DNA of 10,518 bases from Holosporaceae bacterium. Its GTDB lineage: Bacteria > Pseudomonadota > Alphaproteobacteria > UBA3830. The position numbers and the translations under genes were made by a program. Positions 6,972-10,518 of the stretch are shown here, one piece after another. Under the pieces are notes generated by a model. The model saw only the letters and a program-made list of their open reading frames with translations. It made no database searches and was not told where the DNA came from. Numbering within the stretch: position 1 is the first letter of the stretch; the number at the start of each line of letters is the position of its first letter. Location: NCBI GenBank assembly GCA_031282785.1, contig JAITDB010000087.1, positions 1-10,518 on the forward strand, in the 5' to 3' direction.

Positions 6972-7067
6972 TATAGATAAATTACTTTGAAAGTTCGTTC
7001 TCTTGATCACGATAATTGCTATATCTGTTTATGCAGTAGCACGCATTTCCAAAGTAATTTATCTATA
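6972..7067. repeat. 18-bp perfect inverted repeat around a 60-base centre
   Basis: TATAGATAAATTACTTTG (6972-6989) is the exact reverse complement of 7050-7067. The 60 bases between carry further weak internal pairing (TGCTA with TAGCA). The right arm contains the stop codon of the minus-strand regulator (7063-7065), so the regulator mRNA would end in a long hairpin just before the terminators. It may be a stabilising 3' structure, a small RNA, or the remains of a miniature mobile element with terminal inverted repeats; no target-site duplication was identified. Confidence 0.8.
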
Positions 7068-7845
7068 TATCGAAATCGGCATATCCAACGACTTTGTAGA
7101 TGGCATCGAGAGAATTACGCTCTACTTCCGTCAATTTATCTTTAATAGAGACAGTACCGCTCTTCAGCAATTCCATATCGCCAATATCACATAACTGCAA
7201 AGAAGTTGGAGTGACGCTCCAGATTTTCTTAATCATGATCTTTCCGCGATTCAAAATGACTACCGTGGACTCAGGTGCAAGATTATGGGATAACTCAAGA
7301 TATAATGTCGATGAACTACTAAAATGCGGCTTAAAATAAGATTCCGCTTTTATCGCGAAAGCTTCGCTCTTACCAGATAGTTCCGCAGGTCGATGACGCC
7401 ACTCGGACGGAGAGCAAATTTTGATCGTCAGATCGGAGGAATCATCTGCATCCCTTGTAACAGAGTAGAGAGGCATGCTGCTCTCCCGTACAGATACTTC
7501 CTGACGTCTCTTGCGATTGAACTCCACCGGAGTAACAATGTGACTGTCATGTGAAACTTCCTGCAACAATTCTGCCGGCTCACATCCAAATGCGTGCGAT
7601 AGCCTTCTGATCAGGTCAGTATTCAGTCTCCTAGAACCAGACTCCAGTCGCGATAAATAAGAAATGGAAATGCTGGTTATTTCAGATAAAGTCTCCAACG
7701 TATAACCGCTTCTCTTTCGTAGATACTTCAGATGAGTCATAGGAGCATCTTTTCTCTTTCGTCCGACTCTCTCTCCCGCAGATTCTTGTGGAATAGTGTC
7801 GTGAAATGCCAAATCTTTCATTGGACTTAAACTTTGTCTAGCCAT
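7063..7845 (-). CDS. XRE-family regulator with S24/LexA-like C-terminal domain
   Basis: A 260-residue probable transcription repressor. Residues 36-93 form an XRE/Cro-CI helix-turn-helix: LKYLRKRSGYTLETLSE, then ISYLSRLESGSRRLNTDLIRR. It is preceded by a basic 35-residue arm. From about residue 152 (RPAELSG) to 222 the sequence follows the shape of phage-repressor S24 domains. At the place of the 'GDSM' nucleophile motif it reads AESY (Ser169), and IMIKKI (203-208) may hold the lysine. The motif is degraded, so self-cleavage is doubtful. The start at 7845 (MARQSLS) is chosen over 7893 because AGAGGA lies six bases upstream and the likely -10 element falls inside the longer version. It is divergent from the gene at 8137 and may control the region between. 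It could be a domesticated prophage repressor. Confidence 0.85.
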   Translation of the reverse strand: MARQSLSPMKDLAFHDTIPQESAGERVGRKRKDAPMTHLKYLRKRSGYTLETLSEITSISISYLSRLESGSRRLNTDLIRRLSHAFGCEPAELLQEVSHDSHIVTPVEFNRKRRQEVSVRESSMPLYSVTRDADDSSDLTIKICSPSEWRHRPAELSGKSEAFAIKAESYFKPHFSSSSTLYLELSHNLAPESTVVILNRGKIMIKKIWSVTPTSLQLCDIGDMELLKSGTVSIKDKLTEVERNSLDAIYKVVGYADFDI

Positions 7846-7876
7846 AAATAATCCTCTTTTTACAAACTCTTTTATC

Positions 7877-7905
7877 GGTATACCAAACGACAAAAAGAAA
7901 GTCTA
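7877..7905 (-). promoter_or_regulatory. Possible promoter of the XRE regulator
   Basis: Read on the minus strand: TAGACT (7905-7900, 4 of 6) then 17 bases then TATACC (7882-7877, 4 of 6). Transcription would start near 7870 and give a 25-base leader with the AGAGGA ribosome binding site. Confidence 0.35.
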
Positions 7906-7945
7906 GACCTTATTTAAAGAAAAATAAAAAAAATAATATTCCTAA

Positions 7946-7959
7946 AACTGTATGCAGTT
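7946..7959. promoter_or_regulatory. Short palindrome, possible operator
   Basis: AACTG-TATG-CAGTT has perfect five-base arms. It lies between the divergent regulator and the downstream gene, about 40 bases upstream of the regulator's possible -35. Short palindromes occur by chance in AT-rich DNA, so confidence is low. Confidence 0.3.
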
Positions 7960-8023
7960 AGCACCTTGAAATATATGGATTTTATATGATATTTAAAAAA
8001 AATATTTTTTGTTGAAAATTTTT

Positions 8024-8046
8024 GTTTATATCATCATAATATAAAC
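8024..8046. promoter_or_regulatory. Palindromic operator candidate in the divergent control region
   Basis: GTTTATAT and ATATAAAC are perfect eight-base arms around CATCATA. The site overlaps promoter-like sequences: TTGAAA at 8012, TAATAT at 8037 and TATTAT at 8049. This is where a repressor controlling the plus-strand gene at 8137 would be expected, and an XRE dimer from the adjacent gene is the obvious candidate. The rest of 7846-8136 is very AT-rich with no supported gene. Confidence 0.45.
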
Positions 8047-8136
8047 GGTATTATACGCATGAAAAATATGGTTTTTTGGTGTTTTTGTAGCGTTTAACCA
8101 CATAATATCGCGATTTTTTTTGATTATGGATGCATC

Positions 8137-8442
8137 ATGGATTCGTTAAAAAACAACAAATTAGATAAGGCAAGTAATGTAAAATTGTGTAAAATACACA
8201 ATGACAAAATGCTTAGAAAAAAAGCAGGATTATCTTTTGCAAAATCCTATATTTGTGCAAAAACTTATCATCCATTAAAGCGTAAGAATGTTAGAATGAA
8301 TAAAATACGTTTTGTGGAACCGAAAGCCAGCAGGATAAAAAATAAATCGACGCCGACTCCATTATTGCTGAAAAAATTAGCCTATCGCCGGTTTCGGCGC
8401 CTACATCCAGCACCGTCTGGGCGCAAAAAACTGAAATCGTAA
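8137..8442 (+). CDS. Hypothetical basic protein; 5' part of a probably frameshifted gene
   Basis: An open frame of 101 codons whose product I do not recognise. It is very basic: the first 69 residues are rich in Lys/Asn/Arg (for example KNNKLDKASNVKLCK) with two cysteines, and no signal peptide or membrane segment. After the run AAAAAATAAA near 8340 the composition of this frame changes to a Leu/Arg/Pro-rich string (TPTPLLLKKLAYRRFRRLHP) that reads like a shadow. At the same point another frame, one base back, opens into protein-like sequence (8346-8606). I therefore infer that codons 1-69 are the real 5' part and that the remainder is out of frame. A weak GGA six bases before the ATG is the only ribosome binding site. 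The gene lies behind the palindromic control region of the XRE regulator. Confidence 0.45.
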   Translation: MDSLKNNKLDKASNVKLCKIHNDKMLRKKAGLSFAKSYICAKTYHPLKRKNVRMNKIRFVEPKASRIKNKSTPTPLLLKKLAYRRFRRLHPAPSGRKKLKS

Positions 8443-8606
8443 CATGGCTGCTGTCGATTGGAGTGCCCATAAAACATTTATCCGCAGAAAAATATTTTCT
8501 AATGGGACGAGAATGCTTTATAAATCATGTTTTGGTGTTTGCCAACAGAAAAAGAGTAGATATGGGACTGCCGCCGTTCTACGTTGAAGGATTAACAGAA
8601 TACTAA
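8346..8606 (+). pseudogene. 3' part of the frameshifted hypothetical gene
   Basis: This frame begins right after a TAA (8343-8345) and stays open for 86 codons to TAA at 8606. It has no good start codon. The product reads like real protein: IDADSIIAEKISLSPVSAP, then TEIVTWLLSIGVPIKHLSAE, then GRECFINHVLVF and GLPPFYVEGLTEY, with balanced amino acids and codons like those of the core genes. Joining it to the upstream frame requires a one-base change at the A run near 8346 (AAA read twice at its last A). This would give about 155 residues. The domain is not recognised. The alternatives are that the upstream half is unrelated and this is a 5'-truncated gene, that the base is a sequencing error, or that a ribosomal -1 slip occurs here. 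Confidence 0.5.
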
Positions 8607-8626
8607 AACTGACACAACGCTAAGTT

Positions 8627-8812
8627 TCATTTGTAAGTATCTAAAAGACGGCTCACTCCCACCGAAACTGTAACAGTTCTCGACATATGAGATTGATTTT
8701 GTTTCCCATAGGTTGAGTTAATATGCTCCATTGGGGTCATACCGTGCAAACGGCTATGAGGTTGAAAGTTGTGTATAGGGTCATAAAATATGAGGTAAAG
8801 AAAAAATCTCAA
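8627..8812 (-). pseudogene. Integrase-core transposase, C-terminal remnant (IS481/IS3 type)
   Basis: The minus-strand frame of 61 codons contains FYDPIHNFQPHSRLHGMTPMEHIN. This is the typical end of an rve-type integrase domain ('YN..RPHs.L.g.TP.E.l'). All upstream catalytic parts (the DDE aspartates) are missing, so this is a dead fragment. The tail after it (GKQNQSHMSRTVTVSV) is basic and may be native or read-through. IS481 and IS3 families share this ending and I cannot separate them from this fragment. Bases 8813-8838 carry nothing recognisable. Confidence 0.75.
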
Positions 8813-8838
8813 TCTTATGAATCATAGTACGTTTTTAT

Positions 8839-8866
8839 TTGATTGTTTGAAGCATAATAATATACT
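8839..8866 (+). promoter_or_regulatory. Promoter of the M23 peptidase gene
   Basis: TTGATT (8839-8844, 4 of 6), 16 bases, then TATACT (8861-8866, 5 of 6). Transcription would start near 8873. That leaves too little room for a ribosome binding site before the ATG at 8884 but fits the start at 8914. Confidence 0.5.
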
Positions 8867-8913
8867 ATTAAAAAGATTGATATATGTTGTTATGTAATAC
8901 TGGGGGTGGCCTG

Positions 8914-10167
8914 ATGATAGCTTGTCTGTCGAAAAATATCAGATTATTATGCGGAGGTATTTTAATTATTCTTGGGTATATTCCGGTCTTTTTGGATACT
9001 TCGTCGAAAGATAATTCTTCACCACCTGTTCCTTCTGAGTTAAATGCTAGCTGTGAAATTAGTCGGACTCTGACGTATGATGTCTATCGTCCTGATCTTT
9101 TTTTCAATAGATTTGATATCGATAATAAATTCCTGTCCAGCAGCGATGTTTCTAGCAGCAGTGTTTCTGACAGTACTTCCGACAACAATATTTCTGGTAG
9201 CAGTGCTTCCGATGATACATCTATTGCAGCGGTTCTCAATTCCGAAAAAACTTCTGCGGAGACTTCCGAGACTCCCGATACTTCTGTCACGAAACCAAAA
9301 ACAAAAGTATTGGAGACTTTTCAGAAGGCATGTGCCAGCCATGCTAATAGCAGCATCAGATCCGTGAAAACTGGGGAGTTTGCCGGTGCCGTCATTGTGC
9401 AAAGCCGTATAAGATCGAATTTCTATGTAGACGCTCGTAGACTGGGAGTTCCGGCCGGAGTTGTGGACACGATCATAAAAAATATGTCCGCACGTCTGGA
9501 TTTTAGACGTTCTCTGAAGGTCGGCGATTCCTTCGAAATCATGTACAAAAAAAACGAGCTTTTATACTCAAAGATATCAACGAAAAATAAAGAATGTGCC
9601 GTTTATAAGTTTTCGACCGGAAAATCGTCTTCCTATTTTTTTGAAGACGGAGAAAAATCTTGCAACGGCAATGGCAAGGATTCGTCTTTTGGATCACCAT
9701 TGTCCGGAAGATTATCGATCTCCGATCGATTCGGCTACAGACGTCATCCGATTACCGGCAAGCGTCATATCCATACAGGAGTTGACTTTAGAGCGTCCGT
9801 TGGATCCCCAGTGCATGCTATATACGACGGTATTGTGACCCGCGCCTCCTACTACAGCGGCTACGGACACTGCATCGATATACGCCATCCAAACGGATAC
9901 TCCAGTAGATACGGACATCTCAGCAAATATAACGTAAAATGTGGTACAAAAGTCCGAAAAGGACAAGTAATAGGACGCTCAGGATCCAGTGGTCACTCAA
10001 CCGGACCGCACGTGCATCTAGAATTGGCGAAAAATAATGTCACAATAGATCCATTGCAGGTAAAGATGATGCCGTCAATTAAACAATCTGTGCCAAATAT
10101 GAAGGTGTTTCGCTATTTCATCAGCAAAATCAATAAAACTCTCCTACATAGTGAAAAAAATATGTGA
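8914..10167 (+). CDS. M23-family peptidoglycan endopeptidase (MepM/Csd3-like)
   Basis: A probable zinc metallopeptidase that cuts peptidoglycan cross-links in the periplasm. It has 417 residues from the start at 8914, chosen over 8884 because GGGGGTGG lies four bases upstream. Order of parts: N-terminal hydrophobic anchor (about 11-27, LLCGGILIILGYIPVF); a Ser/Asp/Thr-rich linker (about 72-125); a Csd3-type N-terminal domain (about 155-245, with LDFRRSLKVGDSF and FEIMY); and the M23 domain (about 260-385). Zinc and catalytic residues are present: His287 and Asp291 in HTGVD, His335 in YGHLS, and His366/His368 in GPHVHLE. It has its own promoter. It is bordered on both sides by transposase remnants but codon use looks like the core genes. 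It likely works with MurJ and FtsI in wall growth or cell separation. Confidence 0.92.
   Translation: MIACLSKNIRLLCGGILIILGYIPVFLDTSSKDNSSPPVPSELNASCEISRTLTYDVYRPDLFFNRFDIDNKFLSSSDVSSSSVSDSTSDNNISGSSASDDTSIAAVLNSEKTSAETSETPDTSVTKPKTKVLETFQKACASHANSSIRSVKTGEFAGAVIVQSRIRSNFYVDARRLGVPAGVVDTIIKNMSARLDFRRSLKVGDSFEIMYKKNELLYSKISTKNKECAVYKFSTGKSSSYFFEDGEKSCNGNGKDSSFGSPLSGRLSISDRFGYRRHPITGKRHIHTGVDFRASVGSPVHAIYDGIVTRASYYSGYGHCIDIRHPNGYSSRYGHLSKYNVKCGTKVRKGQVIGRSGSSGHSTGPHVHLELAKNNVTIDPLQVKMMPSIKQSVPNMKVFRYFISKINKTLLHSEKNM
9148..9213 (+). repeat. Imperfect 42-bp in-frame repeat in the M23 linker
   Basis: Bases 9148-9171 (coding VSSSSVSD) recur at 9190-9213 (coding ISGSSASD), an offset of 42 bases with roughly three quarters of positions identical. 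This is the core of the Ser/Asp-rich linker and suggests growth by internal duplication. Confidence 0.55.
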
Positions 10168-10190
10168 TCTGTGGGGTTCGTAAATAATAA

Positions 10191-10349
10191 GGACTGCAAA
10201 AAAGTCAAATAGAAGGAGATAAACGAGAAAAATACTCTGAAGAAGTGAAAAAAAACAGCACTTTTATGTATCTAGAAGGTTGTGGTTTCAGGAGCATAGC
10301 TAGGATTTTAAGGAGGATTTTTTCGATCAAAATCAATTATCATTACTGA
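10191..10349 (+). pseudogene. IS1-family transposase, N-terminal (InsA-like) remnant
   Basis: In one plus-strand frame the residues QIEGDKREKYSEEVKK and MYLEGCGFRSIARIL appear. They match the region in IS1 InsA-type proteins that joins the zinc finger to the helix-turn-helix ('KYSEEVK...LYLEG.GFR.IARIL'). The frame has a stop just upstream (TAA, 10188-10190) and ends at TGA (10347-10349) soon after IL, where the sequence becomes unrelated. It is an internal fragment of a dead element in the opposite orientation to the IS1 C-terminal fragment at the left edge. Bases 10350-10413 hold nothing recognisable. Confidence 0.8.
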
Positions 10350-10413
10350 AAAACGTCGAGGGATAAGTTTACGAAATAGCTCACCACCCTACGGACTAAA
10401 TATACATGGCTCA

Positions 10414-10518
10414 CTATGATGGTGCGTAGTATATGGCATCATCTAGAGAAGTGAATTTAATTTTTAATGATCTGATTTTTCTTTTTAACCAACTCCAGAA
10501 GTGTTCGATAGGGTTCAG
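10414..10518 (-). CDS. IS630-family transposase, C-terminus (partial, runs off window)
   Basis: The minus-strand frame enters from the right window edge and ends at TAG (10416-10414). It encodes 34 residues including LNPIEHFWSWLKRKIRSL. This is the IS630/Tc1-type motif in which the Glu of 'NPIE' is the last acidic residue of the DDE/DDD triad, followed by the conserved 'W..LKR' helix. The tail SLDDAIYYAPS is short, so the C-terminus may be slightly truncated. Whether the full gene is intact lies outside the window. Confidence 0.85.
   Translation of the reverse strand: MNPIEHFWSWLKRKIRSLKIKFTSLDDAIYYAPS

Noticed and set aside
8059..8097. A 12-codon ORF (MKNMVFWCFCSV) like a leader peptide upstream of the gene at 8137
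   Set aside because: No ribosome binding site, no attenuator-like paired hairpins and no biosynthetic gene downstream; short ORFs are expected by chance here.
9040..9402. Minus-strand and alternate-frame ORFs across the M23 linker
   Set aside because: These arise from the repetitive Ser codons of the true frame, which carries the complete M23 active site downstream.
1..10518. CRISPR arrays, tRNA or rRNA genes, toxin-antitoxin or phage-defence systems
   Set aside because: No regularly spaced direct repeats, no tRNA T-loop patterns in cloverleaf context, no rRNA motifs, and no defence or toxin families were recognised on either strand.

Overview
The window looks like a chromosomal stretch of an AT-rich alphaproteobacterium with a decaying genome, plausibly an intracellular symbiont or parasite related to the Holosporales or Rickettsiales. 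That placement is an inference. It rests on the protein style (RpmH, RnpA and the MurJ/FtsI types), long homopolymeric A/T runs, and remnants of several insertion-sequence families at both edges and in the middle. No rRNA or tRNA gene was recognised.

Layout. (1) Bases 1-360, minus strand: the first codons of a transposase that resembles the IS1595 group, then the C-terminal half of a broken IS1-family transposase. (2) Bases 438-1182, plus strand: a good promoter, then rpmH-rnpA-yidD, the conserved ribosome/RNase P/membrane-insertion block that often lies near a bacterial origin. (3) Bases 1183-1574: a gene-free gap with four same-strand DnaA-box-like 9-mers at 11-13 bp spacing (one a perfect box) and an imperfect 19-bp palindrome. 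It is a candidate origin of replication or DnaA-controlled element. (4) Bases 1575-6749: murJ (lipid II flippase) with a terminator, then a promoter and the tightly packed unit xthA (AP endonuclease), a membrane-anchored GT25-type glycosyltransferase, and ftsI (septal transpeptidase). (5) Bases 6897-7845, minus strand: an XRE-type regulator with a degenerate S24/LexA-like C-terminal domain; an 18-bp inverted repeat lies across its stop codon and is followed by two minus-strand terminators. (6) Bases 7846-8136: an AT-rich divergent control region with two palindromes. (7) Bases 8137-8606: an unrecognised gene that appears split by a frameshift at an A run. (8) Bases 8627-8812: the C-terminal remnant of an integrase-type transposase on the minus strand. 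(9) Bases 8839-10167: a promoter and an M23 peptidoglycan endopeptidase with a Ser/Asp-rich linker. (10) Bases 10191-10518: an IS1 N-terminal remnant (plus) and the C-terminus of an IS630-family transposase (minus, cut by the window edge).

How the genes work together. MurJ, FtsI and the M23 protease cover three steps of cell-wall growth: export of lipid II, septal cross-linking, and cutting of cross-links. GT25 probably decorates surface glycan. rpmH-rnpA-yidD belong to core translation, RNA processing and membrane protein insertion. The regulator with its divergent, damaged neighbour looks like an accessory or prophage-derived insertion between core genes. The most interesting points are the phased DnaA-box cluster, a histidine at the position of MurJ's essential Arg270, the regulator's degraded protease motif with its structured 3' end, and the split gene at 8137-8606.
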